The notes: generated from the sequence alone by a model not told the origin. Numbered from the stretch's first letter, positions 9,201 through 17,466 are shown. The stretch: DNA of 37,545 nt from Chrysiogenia bacterium (GCA_020434085.1 JAGRBM010000226.1:1-37545), one strand, 5' to 3'. Translations and numbers: made by a program.

Positions 9201-10563
9201 TCTTCATACGGTTCGTCAGTATGGCGGCAAGCCGATGCCCGTTCCCTCAGAGCGCCTGAAATTGCTCGAGCCGCTTCCCCGTCCGCCGATTACTGAAGAA
9301 AAAGATTCCAAGATCGTCATGTTCAGCATGGGAGATCGCCTGACCCGCAACCTGGCAGCGGTCTATCGCTCCTTTGGTTATGACGCCGTTGCTGCCGGTC
9401 CCAACGACGCAACGGCACTCAAGGCCGGGCGGAAGGACTGCTCGGGCAAGGAGTGCATCGCCTACCAGTTCATCTGGGGCTCATTCCGGAAGCATCTCGA
9501 AGAGAATCCCCCTGAAAAGCGCACGGTGCTCGTTGAAGTTCAGGGCAACGGCGCCTGCCGAAATTGCATGTTCTCGGTGACCGACCAGATGTCCATCAAC
9601 AGGATGGGGCTCTCCGACAAGGTGGCACTGCGTCACCTGGGCGCGGAAAAAGATTTCCCGGCAATCTATGCGACCAAGTTCCTTGCGGCCTCGCTGCTCT
9701 GGGACATCCTCAATCAGCTCGCGGCTTACCACCGCCCGATGGAATCGCGTCAGGGGCAGGTCGACGAGCTCTATACGCATTATTGCGACGCGCTCGAGCG
9801 AAACATCGCCCGCCGAATCGCAACAGGCCCCAAGATGCTGTTCGAGCAGCAACGCTCCATGCGCGAGCTTCGCTCCATCATGCGGCAGGCATCGGAAGAT
9901 TTTGCAGAGATTGCGAGCCGGTGCGATGACACCAGCGCAATGCGAACGATTCTTCTTTCCGGCGACATTTACGTGCGCCTGGATGAGTACAGCAGCGACA
10001 ACCTGATCCGGAAGCTCAACGAACGGGGGCTCCGTGTCGTGGTAGAGCCACTGCAGGTTCTCGCAGAGTATCTGGTCAACGAGCGGACCACCGAACTGGC
10101 TGGCCTTCCAACCGGCCTCCTCCAGAACGCAGTCACGCGCGCCGGAATGAAGCGGATGCGCGATGAGTTCTACGGCCTCGTGCAGGAGAAACACGCCTGG
10201 CTCCCGATGCCCGAGGTTGAAGAGATGATGGAGAAGTCCGCTGCGCTGATTGACCGATATCCCCGCGGCGAGGCCCCCATCACCGTCGGCAGCGTGCTGC
10301 ACGCCTGGGACAACCCGGTATTCGATGGAATCGTGCTGGCGAGCCCCTGGGGATGCGGCCCGGCACTGATCAGCGAGGCCATTCTCAAGCACCAGCGCCA
10401 GATCCCCATGCTCTTTGTCTACAACGATGGCTCACCCATCGATGAGCGCCGCCTGAATAGTTTCGCATTCCGTTTGCGGCGGGAAATGCCCCGCAATCAG
10501 GCCCGTGTAGGGCCATTCGCTGAAACGACCCAGGGGGCGAAAAGTGCGTCATACAATGTATGA
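6256..10563 (+). CDS. Tandem 2-hydroxyacyl-CoA dehydratase activase / HgdB-like fusion protein
   Basis: A 1435-residue protein. Residues ~1-265 and ~310-590 are two ASKHA-fold activase domains of the BadF/BadG/HgdC family. Each keeps both Fe-S Cys positions: KCSSGTG (~126) with RCSVFAKSE (~165), and ACSAGTG (~443) with MCTVFVAEA (~484). The first lacks the full phosphate-loop look of the second (DLGSTGSK). A Cys-rich linker follows (about 605-640, six Cys), then a DUF2229-type domain (~675-900) and a dehydratase-subunit-like C-terminal part with Cys motifs FGCGPAS, KDCSGKEC, NGACRNC and WGCGPA. Known family members use ATP to drive low-potential electrons into a dehydratase or reductase. The tandem activase could form an internal pseudodimer around one [4Fe-4S] cluster. 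No separate dehydratase alpha/beta genes sit nearby, so the C-terminal part may itself be catalytic. Likely cytoplasmic and oxygen-sensitive. Confidence 0.88.
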   Translation: MKKIAGCDLGKASAKFVIANVLDDGAFVVESQELIVHDGHPIEIFLKWYETNNIASCDALGATGLHADELIAPVVSGLPEDACLAASLEVMPELQGALNFVSVGARGYSVLTRNEHGHVTYVENDKCSSGTGETMVKIAGRFGLSIEEADKVARETDGEIPITARCSVFAKSEMTHFGNQGKPANQLFKGYFGSVARYVAALLGRAQVRGPVYVIGGVSRVQTFVSALAEHTGTHTLAPENAMFFEAIGAAHIAAVQCASISLPPLPKDPTQVTKPRATRIEVLEPASKWSERVTVMEERAVPEYEKTRPAVLGLDLGSTGSKAVLTSIETGETILDIYDRTRGNPVEAASRLLASIMEHEGIDVRAIGATGSGREAVATVLRAAYPELLDRIVVINEIVAHATAAIHCDVDQGENLSVVEIGGQDAKFIQIAGGQIVESDMNKACSAGTGSFLEEQAVFYGVDDIREFTQMAMQAQRPPNLGQMCTVFVAEAASEAHNEGFAIEDLFAGFQYSVIYNYINRVMGSRTFGQRIFFQGKPASGASLAWTLAAVTGREVVVPPNPGAMGAWGIGLCAIKELGREALLQSKTFDLPRYLDAQIVERSEFQCRDKKCNTLCHIDKTTVSVCGSTHNVLSGGSCPKYEVATAGSYKLPKHAPSAFDERRELLRPFETEHPGDLTVGIAHIGAMQQFLPWAATFFKELGVGVKVLQSDAKSLSRGEERCYSFDACAPVKIAHGVCDAEGVDVVFLPKVLDFSDRDGGGDRRGGRTCPMELGMAEMVEQALLARGRKQEFLKPRLSMRGGYMNPTLLRQLNWIADQLGLDTRLVFNAARRAAGAQLAYERALAGIGRRTLGFAKSNDIPAVVVCGSLHVIHDRAVNAGIPDILRQNGVLPIPMDCFPIPEETHDLPRVMWGDANRALRTAVAVRERGDAFPLYLTSFGCGPASFSEQVFAMLMDGFPHTTLESDGHGGQAGFVTRVQAFLHTVRQYGGKPMPVPSERLKLLEPLPRPPITEEKDSKIVMFSMGDRLTRNLAAVYRSFGYDAVAAGPNDATALKAGRKDCSGKECIAYQFIWGSFRKHLEENPPEKRTVLVEVQGNGACRNCMFSVTDQMSINRMGLSDKVALRHLGAEKDFPAIYATKFLAASLLWDILNQLAAYHRPMESRQGQVDELYTHYCDALERNIARRIATGPKMLFEQQRSMRELRSIMRQASEDFAEIASRCDDTSAMRTILLSGDIYVRLDEYSSDNLIRKLNERGLRVVVEPLQVLAEYLVNERTTELAGLPTGLLQNAVTRAGMKRMRDEFYGLVQEKHAWLPMPEVEEMMEKSAALIDRYPRGEAPITVGSVLHAWDNPVFDGIVLASPWGCGPALISEAILKHQRQIPMLFVYNDGSPIDERRLNSFAFRLRREMPRNQARVGPFAETTQGAKSASYNV

Positions 10564-10564
10564 C
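10548..10564. promoter_or_regulatory. Perfect palindrome over the activase stop codon
   Basis: GTCATACA-A-TGTATGAC, 8-bp arms with one central base, spanning the end of the activase gene. It shares its right arm with the Crp/Fnr-like site at 10559-10574, so two dimeric regulators or two binding modes may compete here. There is no U-tract, so a terminator is unlikely. Confidence 0.45.
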
Positions 10565-10574
10565 ATAAAGCATA
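10559..10574. promoter_or_regulatory. Crp/Fnr-like operator before thiolase gene
   Basis: TATGA-CATAAA-GCATA matches the TATGA-N6-TCATA pattern at 9 of 10 arm positions. It lies in the 82-bp gap between the activase and thiolase genes, and an AAATAG that could serve as -10 sits at 10595-10600, near the spacing expected for activation. An internal promoter for 10646-21302 is therefore plausible. Confidence 0.45.
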
Positions 10575-10645
10575 TAGCCCGGATCTGCTCTCCAAATAGC
10601 CTGTAGAGCAGCAATGGCGCGCAAGGCGCGCGGAGGCCAGCAACC

Positions 10646-12073
10646 ATGCGAGACGTCTACATCATCGGGGTCGGCATGCTCCGGTTCGGCAAATTCCCCA
10701 ATCGCTCGATCAAAGATCTGTCGGCCCAGGCCCTCAATGCCGCGCTCAACGACGCGGAACTCGCGGCTGAAGACATCGAGGCCCTCTGGTTTGCCAACAG
10801 CGGCTGGGGCATGAACGGCGGCCAGGACTCCATCCGCGGCCAGGTTGCCCTGCGTCCCATCGGTGTTGAGTCGATTCCCATCATCAATGTCGAAAACGCC
10901 TGTGCCGGAGGATCAACCGCGCTCAATGGCGCCTGGCTCGGCGTGGCAAGCGGTGCCTTCGAGGTCGGCGTGGCCCTTGGCGCGGAAAAGGTCTTCCAGC
11001 CCGACAAGCTCAAGATGTTTGCGGGATTCCTAGGCGCCCTCGACGTGGAGAATCTTCCGGAGCTTCTCAAGCAGGCCGAAGAAATTTCAAAGACTGCTGC
11101 ACCGATTCCCGAGCGGCCGCGCTCCAACGGAAAGCACAAAAGCCCCGCGGAGCGCCTCAAAGGAATCGGCGAGAAACTCGAAGAACTCCCGACCCTTATC
11201 CGCGACGTCATTGTGATCGCCGATCGCTACAACCTCGACCTGAGCGGAATGGTCAAGGAAAACCTGGGCAAGCGCCTAAAGAACGGCAAAGGCGGAAACG
11301 GCGCAAGCGGTGGTGGACTTCAGCACAGCCCCTTCATGGACGTCTACTCCGTTGCAGCACGCCGGCACATGCAGAAATACGGCAGCACCCAGCAGCAGCT
11401 CGCGCTCATCGCCGCCAAGAATCATCACCACAGTTCTCTGAATCCCCTGGCGCAGATCCAGAAAGACATGACGCCCGAGCAGGTGCTCGCCGATAGACTT
11501 ATCTCCTACCCCCTCACTCGCCCCATGTGCGCCCCTGTTGGCGATGGTGCGGCGGCGGCGGTTGTCTGCTCGGGCGCTTTTTTGCGAAAGCACGGCAAGA
11601 AACGCGCAGTGAAAATCCTGGCCTCCGTGATTGCTTCGGGACGCACCCGCAGCGAAGACGAAGCCGATATCGGCGAGCGTGCCAGCAAAATCGCCTACAA
11701 CAAAGCGGGCATCGGCGCCAACGACGTTTCTCTGGCGGAAGTCCACGACGCAACTGCCTACGGAGAACTTCATCAGAGCGAGGCCCTTGGTTTCTGCGAA
11801 CACGGCATGGGCGGCGTTCTTGCGGAGTCAGGCGCCACGCGCATCGGCGGGCGCATTCCGCTGAATACCAGTGGCGGGCTTGAGTCCCGTGGGCACCCCA
11901 TCGGCGCTTCGGGCCTCGCACAGATCTGCGAAGTGGTGACCCAGCTCCGCGGCGAAGCCGGCGCACGTCAGGTCGAGGGCGCGCGAATCGGGCTCACCCA
12001 GAACGGCGGCGGCGCCCTCGGCGTTGAAGAGGCGGCAATGGGAATTCACCTCCTCGAAGCCCCGAGCGCATAG
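10646..12073 (+). CDS. Thiolase-family protein, SCP-x/lipid-transfer type
   Basis: 475 residues with thiolase landmarks: nucleophile Cys in NACAGGST (~85), HDATAYGE, the active-site GHPIGASG loop (~415) and QNGGG near the C-terminus. It is longer than the usual ~390 residues because of a charged Gly/Lys-rich insertion of about 100 residues between the nucleophile region and SGGGLQHSPFM. SCP-x-like thiolases cleave or form beta-ketoacyl-CoA, often with branched or steroid side chains, and usually have a DUF35 OB-fold partner, which is absent here. The start ATG follows GCGGAGGCCAGCAACC. It is followed 9 bp later by the acyl-CoA ligase gene. OleA-like condensation is an alternative role, but the motifs are those of thiolases, not KAS III. 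Confidence 0.87.
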   Translation: MRDVYIIGVGMLRFGKFPNRSIKDLSAQALNAALNDAELAAEDIEALWFANSGWGMNGGQDSIRGQVALRPIGVESIPIINVENACAGGSTALNGAWLGVASGAFEVGVALGAEKVFQPDKLKMFAGFLGALDVENLPELLKQAEEISKTAAPIPERPRSNGKHKSPAERLKGIGEKLEELPTLIRDVIVIADRYNLDLSGMVKENLGKRLKNGKGGNGASGGGLQHSPFMDVYSVAARRHMQKYGSTQQQLALIAAKNHHHSSLNPLAQIQKDMTPEQVLADRLISYPLTRPMCAPVGDGAAAAVVCSGAFLRKHGKKRAVKILASVIASGRTRSEDEADIGERASKIAYNKAGIGANDVSLAEVHDATAYGELHQSEALGFCEHGMGGVLAESGATRIGGRIPLNTSGGLESRGHPIGASGLAQICEVVTQLRGEAGARQVEGARIGLTQNGGGALGVEEAAMGIHLLEAPSA

Positions 12074-12082
12074 GAAGAGACC

Positions 12083-13840
12083 ATGACCCAGGCAAATACC
12101 CGCGAACAACTAAGGCAGATCGAGGGCAAGCTCTTTGCCGGCCGCCTTGTCTCGAGGGCGATCTTCAGAACTCTTCGAGACGAGATCCGGTCGGGCACGC
12201 TGCTGGAAACAATTCAGGAGAGCCGAAAACACAAGACCCTGGCATTCCCGTATGAGCCGACCTACGCCGAGCTGCTCGAAACCCGGGCACGTGAAAACCC
12301 CTCGCGCCCCTTCCTTCGTTTCGAGAATCAACGGATCGATCTCCTGGACTTCAATCGATCCGCCAACGCCGTTGCCAAAGGCCTTCGGTCCCTTGGCGCT
12401 CAACCGGGCGACGTGTGCGCCATCATGAGCGGCAACTGCCCGGAGTTTCTCTACAGCTTCTTTGCCACGCAGAAGCTTGGGATGGGTGCCGTGCCGGTCA
12501 ACACGGGTCTCATGGGCGACGGGCTGACCTATCTGCTCGATCACTCCCAGGCGCGTTTCCTGATTGTCCACCGCGCCAACCTTGAACAGATCTTCTCGGT
12601 TCGAAAGAAGCTGAAACACGTCAAAGAGATCATCGTCATCACCGAAGGTGCAAGTGATACGCCGCTTCCCCGCGCGCTCCCGCGCGTCGAGGATTTCCTC
12701 CACACCTATTCCAACGCGCCCGATCCGCGGGTCGGCATCAACCCGGAGTCCGTCTCGCTGCTGCTCTACACCTCGGGCACGACGGGACACCCCAAGGGCG
12801 TCGTCTACAAGTATCGCGATTCGAACACCAGGAAGATGCGTCTGCTGGGAAATCTGCTCTACGACAAGGGCGAGGTCCTCTACACCTGCCTGCCGCTCTT
12901 CCATGCCAACGCGCTGCTTCTCTCAACCATGCAGTCCCTCAACATGGGACACGAGCTGGCATTGGGAAGAAAATTCAGCGCCTCCCGGTTCTGGGAGGAA
13001 GTTTCCAATCTCGGCGGCACGACGTTCAATACGCTTGGCGCCATGATTCCGATTCTCCTCAAGCAGCCGCCGGGCCCTTACGACCGCAAGCACAGCGTGC
13101 GCGTGGTCGTCAGCGCCGCCTGCCCCGCCAACGCCTGGCGTGAGTATGAAGACCGCTTCGGTGTCCGCCTGATTGAGGCCTACGCCGCCGTCGATGGTGG
13201 CGGTTTTCTGACCCTGAACATGGGCAATGCGCCGGTTGGATCGATTGGAAAGCCCCTGGGTGGAGGCCGCTACCGCCTCGTTGCCGAAAATGGCGCCGAA
13301 GCAGGCCCCAACGAACCCGGCGAGCTCCAGGTCTGGAAGGGTAAGAGCCGCGATTCCCAGGTCGAGTACTACCGCAACGAGGAAGCCACCAAGAAAAAGA
13401 CCTCCGACGGATGGCTTCGCACCGGCGACCTGCTGACGCGCGATGAGAAGGGCTACCTCTACTTCGTCGGGCGCAACACCGATTCCATGCGCCGCCGGGG
13501 AGAGAACGTCTCGGCCTATGAAGTCGAGACCGTGATCAACAAGCACCCGGACGTCCTTGAGTCCGCAGTCTTTGGCATCCCCTCCGAACTCGGTGAAGAC
13601 GACATCATGGCCATGATCGTCCCCATCGAGGGGCGGAAGGTCGATCCCGCGGCTGTGCACAAGTTCCTTCAGGGCAAGCTTGCGAAATATGCCATTCCCC
13701 GATTTATCGAAGTAACCGATGAACTCCCCAAGACCGGGACGCACAGGGTCCAGAAGAATGATCTGAGGGCGCGAGGTCCCTCAGCCGCCACATGGGACGC
13801 CGACAAGGCGGCTCCCAAGCGAAAGACGGGTGCTGCCTGA
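12083..13840 (+). CDS. Acyl-CoA synthetase (ANL superfamily, CaiC/FATP-like)
   Basis: 585 residues. The AMP-binding core motif YTSGTTGHPKGV is near residue 230. GWLRTGDL, GYLYFVGR and MRRRGENVSAYEVE mark the hinge and the start of the C-terminal domain. It activates a carboxylate to acyl-AMP and then acyl-CoA; similarity is to carnitine/crotonobetaine and very-long-chain (FATP) ligases, with an extra ~60-residue N-terminal stretch. At the A10 motif, where most members have a catalytic GK, this protein reads PKTGTHRVQKND, so the Lys position appears to be Arg, as in some related ligases with PTxRVxK motifs. The start follows AGGAAGAGACC. The stop overlaps the next start (TGATG), implying coupled translation with the SDR. 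Confidence 0.88.
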   Translation: MTQANTREQLRQIEGKLFAGRLVSRAIFRTLRDEIRSGTLLETIQESRKHKTLAFPYEPTYAELLETRARENPSRPFLRFENQRIDLLDFNRSANAVAKGLRSLGAQPGDVCAIMSGNCPEFLYSFFATQKLGMGAVPVNTGLMGDGLTYLLDHSQARFLIVHRANLEQIFSVRKKLKHVKEIIVITEGASDTPLPRALPRVEDFLHTYSNAPDPRVGINPESVSLLLYTSGTTGHPKGVVYKYRDSNTRKMRLLGNLLYDKGEVLYTCLPLFHANALLLSTMQSLNMGHELALGRKFSASRFWEEVSNLGGTTFNTLGAMIPILLKQPPGPYDRKHSVRVVVSAACPANAWREYEDRFGVRLIEAYAAVDGGGFLTLNMGNAPVGSIGKPLGGGRYRLVAENGAEAGPNEPGELQVWKGKSRDSQVEYYRNEEATKKKTSDGWLRTGDLLTRDEKGYLYFVGRNTDSMRRRGENVSAYEVETVINKHPDVLESAVFGIPSELGEDDIMAMIVPIEGRKVDPAAVHKFLQGKLAKYAIPRFIEVTDELPKTGTHRVQKNDLRARGPSAATWDADKAAPKRKTGAA

Positions 13841-14838
13841 TGCGAATCGCGTTTACCGGCATCACCGGCTATCTGGGGCAACTGCTCTTCGAGCGCATCG
13901 AGCGCGAAGGCGTTGCCGACGAGATTATCGGGATCGACGTCGCCCCCTCAACCCTGCCGCCATCACGCCTGAAGTATGTGTGCCGGGACGTGCGGGACCC
14001 GGCGATTGAGGCTGATCTGCGCGGCTGCGATACCGTCGTTCATCTGGCCTTCATTGTCGAAACGCTTCACGACCGCGCGCTCATGTACGACGTCAATGTC
14101 AACGGCTCCCGCAATGTGCTCGCTGCATGCGAGCGCCTTGGCACGCCCAATGTGATCATTGCCAGCTCGATCGCCGCCTACGGCATTCAGCACGACACCC
14201 TCGTCACTGAAAACACCCCGTGTCTTGGCGATTCCCGCAGCTACTACGCACACACCAAGCGGCTGATGGAAGACGCGGTCGATTTGTTCGAATCACGCAA
14301 TCCCCGATCCCGCGTGGCCAGGCTGCGGCCGGAAATCTTTGTCGGACCGCGGTGCAATACCTGGGCGGTCGACGCGATGGGGATGGCCGGCCGATTTGAC
14401 ACCAGGAGCGGCCTTTCGTGCCCCATCATTCATGAAGATGACGTGGTCGATGCCTTCTTCAAGGCCGTCATGCAACCGGTGCGCGGAGCCTTCCTCATTG
14501 CACATCGGAACCCATTGAGCCTTGAGTCCATTGCAAGGCTCTCCGGCCTGCCCCACAGGCGCCTTCCCGAATCGCTTGCACTGGCAGCCTCGGAGTTGAT
14601 GTTCAAACTCCGGTTGACACGAATGAACCGGGACTGGCTCATCCTGATGCTCCGAAACTCATTTCGTTACGACCCGAGCTGGACAGAACAGACGCTCGGA
14701 TGGAAGCCACAGCACAGTGCCGAAGCGGCATTCACTGCCGTCCTCAAGAATCACCAGCAGCTTTCCCTTCGCGACCGGCTGGCCCAGGGGCGCGTTGATC
14801 GAATTGAAGGGACACGCTTCTCCCTGCAGCCAGGCTGA
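13840..14838 (+). CDS. NAD(P)-dependent extended SDR (epimerase/reductase)
   Basis: 332 residues from the ATG that overlaps the preceding stop. An upstream in-frame ATG at 13792 lies inside the ligase gene and is less likely. The N-terminus has the Rossmann motif TGITGYLG, then a VHLAF segment, catalytic Ser (ASSIAAYG) and YYAHTK (YxxxK). The fold is that of UDP-sugar epimerases, 3-beta-hydroxysteroid dehydrogenases and OleD-type ketoacyl reductases. In this operon a hydroxyacyl/ketoacyl oxidoreductase is more likely than sugar epimerisation, but the substrate cannot be read from the sequence. Confidence 0.85.
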   Translation: MRIAFTGITGYLGQLLFERIEREGVADEIIGIDVAPSTLPPSRLKYVCRDVRDPAIEADLRGCDTVVHLAFIVETLHDRALMYDVNVNGSRNVLAACERLGTPNVIIASSIAAYGIQHDTLVTENTPCLGDSRSYYAHTKRLMEDAVDLFESRNPRSRVARLRPEIFVGPRCNTWAVDAMGMAGRFDTRSGLSCPIIHEDDVVDAFFKAVMQPVRGAFLIAHRNPLSLESIARLSGLPHRRLPESLALAASELMFKLRLTRMNRDWLILMLRNSFRYDPSWTEQTLGWKPQHSAEAAFTAVLKNHQQLSLRDRLAQGRVDRIEGTRFSLQPG

Positions 14839-14855
14839 GGGAAGAAGGAGGAACC

Positions 14856-16304
14856 ATGACCTACGACGCAGATGCATGGTCGAGTGCGGAAGAGCCAAGC
14901 TTTACCGAGCTCTACCCGACTTTTGCATACCTCAAACAATTCAAACGCGAGGAAGTCGAGCAGATGGAGACTCTTTTCCATCGCGCGCGGCGCTTCCGCA
15001 AGCAGCACATCGACCCGAATACCCTCAAGGTCGATCGCAAAGTCATGGGCGACTCAACCTATGTCGCCAACGACGTGCTCGAAGCCGCCTGCAAGGCCGG
15101 CATTTTCGGGATGATGATTCCCAAGATGCTCGGCGGAGAAGGCTTCCCCTTCGGGGCTTCCATGGTCGCGATGGAAGAAATCGCGGTGGGGTGCCTCGGC
15201 TTGGGCAATCTCCTTGGGGTACACGGGCTGGCCCTGTGCACCGTGGCAGCGACAGGCGATCTCGCAAAAATGTCCCACATCGCCGGGATGCTGGCGCGCA
15301 GCGAACGCAAGGGTCGCCTCAGGCTTCTCTCGACCGCGATTACAGAGCCGACCGCCGGCACCGACGTCGAAGACGTCGAATTCCTCAAGACCGCGCGCCT
15401 GATGTGCGAGGCCAAACCCGTTCAGGGTGGATACAAGCTCAACGGCCGGAAGGTCTTCATCAGCAATGGGAGCGTTGCCCACACCCACGTGGTCATCATG
15501 TCCACCGACAAGACCCGGGCGGCAGAGACGCAGTGGGCATTTCTCGTCGAAACCGGAACGCCGGGCTTCTCCATCGGCCGCGTCGAAAAGAAAATGGGCC
15601 AAAAGGCCTGCCCCGCCGCAGAGCTGGTCTTTGAGGACTGCTTCATCCCCGAGAGCGCCCGGATCGGCACCAGGCCCGTCGCGGGCAGAAGCGTCGACCT
15701 GGTCCTTGGCGCGACCCGAGGTGCCGTAGGCCTCTGGGGAGCTGCTGCTGCCCGCTCGGCGTTTCAGCGTGCTCTCGTCTACGCAAAAAGCCACAAACTT
15801 CGCGGCAAATGGCTGATTGATCACCAGTGGGTCCAGTTCAAGCTCACGGACATGCACCGAAATGCCCAGATGGCGCGCGCCATGTTCATGGACGCCAGCC
15901 TGAGCAACGAGATGTTCGGGCTCTCCTCCCTGATGGGCGGAATGCAACGTGCCCAGCAGATCCAGAACATGATTCCAAAGGCTGTCTACGACCGGATCAA
16001 TCTGCCCAAGCTGCTCGACCGGCCCGCAGTACGCGAGCGGGGTCGCGGCGCGATCGACGGGATTTCTGCCTACAACGCGAATCTCTCCTGCGCGTTCGGT
16101 GCAGCGGCCAAATTCTCCGGCACCGATCTGGGCATGGCCAACGCCCACCTGGCGCTCGACATCATGGGCGCAGATGGTCTGCGTCATGATCGCGGCGGCG
16201 AAAAAGTTTTCCGGGACGCCAAGCTCCTTCAGATTTATGAGGGAACCAATCAGCTCAACCGACTCGAAGTCTTCAAGCGCGCCATCGCGCGTAACGCTGC
16301 CTAG
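14856..16304 (+). CDS. Acyl-CoA dehydrogenase, catalytic subunit candidate
   Basis: 482 residues, about 100 longer than a minimal acyl-CoA dehydrogenase, with extra N-terminal and mid-protein sequence. TEPTAGTDVED is the typical acyl-binding/FAD segment, and the C-terminus carries the catalytic Glu in IYEGTNQLNR (~460). It oxidises (or, with a low-potential donor, reduces) the alpha-beta bond of an acyl-CoA using FAD and an electron-transfer flavoprotein; no ETF genes are in the window. The start follows GAAGGAGGAACC. It is directly followed (14 bp) by a second, catalytically altered homologue, suggesting a heteromeric enzyme like the FadE alpha2-beta2 enzymes of steroid degradation. Confidence 0.9.
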   Translation: MTYDADAWSSAEEPSFTELYPTFAYLKQFKREEVEQMETLFHRARRFRKQHIDPNTLKVDRKVMGDSTYVANDVLEAACKAGIFGMMIPKMLGGEGFPFGASMVAMEEIAVGCLGLGNLLGVHGLALCTVAATGDLAKMSHIAGMLARSERKGRLRLLSTAITEPTAGTDVEDVEFLKTARLMCEAKPVQGGYKLNGRKVFISNGSVAHTHVVIMSTDKTRAAETQWAFLVETGTPGFSIGRVEKKMGQKACPAAELVFEDCFIPESARIGTRPVAGRSVDLVLGATRGAVGLWGAAAARSAFQRALVYAKSHKLRGKWLIDHQWVQFKLTDMHRNAQMARAMFMDASLSNEMFGLSSLMGGMQRAQQIQNMIPKAVYDRINLPKLLDRPAVRERGRGAIDGISAYNANLSCAFGAAAKFSGTDLGMANAHLALDIMGADGLRHDRGGEKVFRDAKLLQIYEGTNQLNRLEVFKRAIARNAA

Positions 16305-16318
16305 GCGAGGAGAACCCC

Positions 16319-17437
16319 ATGCGCACGGTATCCAGTGAAGAACAGCGCCTGATCCAGGAAAGCGTCGCCAAGTTGGCGGACAAGGAATATGTCCCCCATG
16401 CAGAGGCGCTCAATCACTATCCCGACTGCGAGCTACCCTCTCGTTTTGTAGCGGGTCTCGCAGAACTGGGGCTATTCGATCTCCTTCTGCCGGCAGATTC
16501 CGGCGGCGGCGATGGAGACTTGCAGACTCTCAGCACGGCGCTCGAGACGCTTTCCGAGAAGCTCGCCGCGCCGGCCGGCATTTTGTTCGCTCACTCGTTT
16601 GCCCAGCAGCTTGCGATCAGCGGCGGCGACAAACGCAGCGCCGAGCGGCTTGCGGGAAACGGCACGCCGACATTGCTTGCCTACCCAATCTATGACGAGC
16701 CGGGCGACTGCGCTTCAAGCGTGATTTGCCGCAAAGAGGGAAAGAACCTGCTCCTCGAAGGGACTTGCGAGTTCGTTGTCAACGCGCCCATTGCGAATCT
16801 GCTGGTGATTCCGGTTTATCAGGAGAGTAAAGAGCACGGTTGCTCCATTGCGCTCATCGAACCCGATCGCCAAGGGGTCGAGGTCGGGGAATCATTGCTG
16901 ACACTGGGCCTGCGCGGCTGTCCGACAGCCGATGTCATTCTCCGCGGCGTCAAGGTGAACGCCAGCGAACTGATCCCCGGTGCCTGTGAGCTCACCCGCG
17001 AAATGGCCAGGCGCTTCCGGGGTCCGGCCTCCGCCATTTGCGCCGGCATCACCGGATCATCCCTTCGAACAGCTTCTGGATATGCCCAGGAACGCTACCA
17101 GGCTGGCTGCAACATCATTGAGCACCAGCAGGTACGCAGCATGCTGGCCGACATGCTGGCCGACTACCAGAGCGCCTGCAATGCAGCAGACAAGCTCTCC
17201 TCTGGAGAGACAATCTCCGAATCGGCTGCAGCAACTCTCTTTGTTCGCGCAAAGGAAGGTGCCGCGCGCGCGAGCACCGATGGTGTCCAGCTCCTCGGCG
17301 GATACGGCTACATGGAGGACTACGGACAGGAACGACGTATGCGTGACGCCAAGCAGGCGCAATGCCTGCTTGGGCGCACTGATCCGCTACGTCAGGACGC
17401 CGTGGCAGACTGGCTGACCCACGAAGAGGCGCTGTAA
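16319..17437 (+). CDS. Acyl-CoA dehydrogenase-like subunit lacking the usual catalytic Glu
   Basis: 372 residues. The C-terminal landmark GGYGYMEDYGQERRMRDAK is intact, but the segment that normally reads IYEGTN is CLLGRTD here, so the Glu base of medium/short-chain enzymes is missing. The FAD-site loop (normally TEP.AGSD) is also weak (YDEPGDCASS). Alternatives are a base elsewhere, as in isovaleryl-CoA dehydrogenase, or a structural partner of the 14856 product in a heterotetramer. The start ATG follows GCGAGGAGAACCCC. The tight spacing supports co-expression in fixed ratio. Confidence 0.85.
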   Translation: MRTVSSEEQRLIQESVAKLADKEYVPHAEALNHYPDCELPSRFVAGLAELGLFDLLLPADSGGGDGDLQTLSTALETLSEKLAAPAGILFAHSFAQQLAISGGDKRSAERLAGNGTPTLLAYPIYDEPGDCASSVICRKEGKNLLLEGTCEFVVNAPIANLLVIPVYQESKEHGCSIALIEPDRQGVEVGESLLTLGLRGCPTADVILRGVKVNASELIPGACELTREMARRFRGPASAICAGITGSSLRTASGYAQERYQAGCNIIEHQQVRSMLADMLADYQSACNAADKLSSGETISESAAATLFVRAKEGAARASTDGVQLLGGYGYMEDYGQERRMRDAKQAQCLLGRTDPLRQDAVADWLTHEEAL

Positions 17438-17466
17438 CACGCTGCAACGCTCATGCAGGAGATCCC

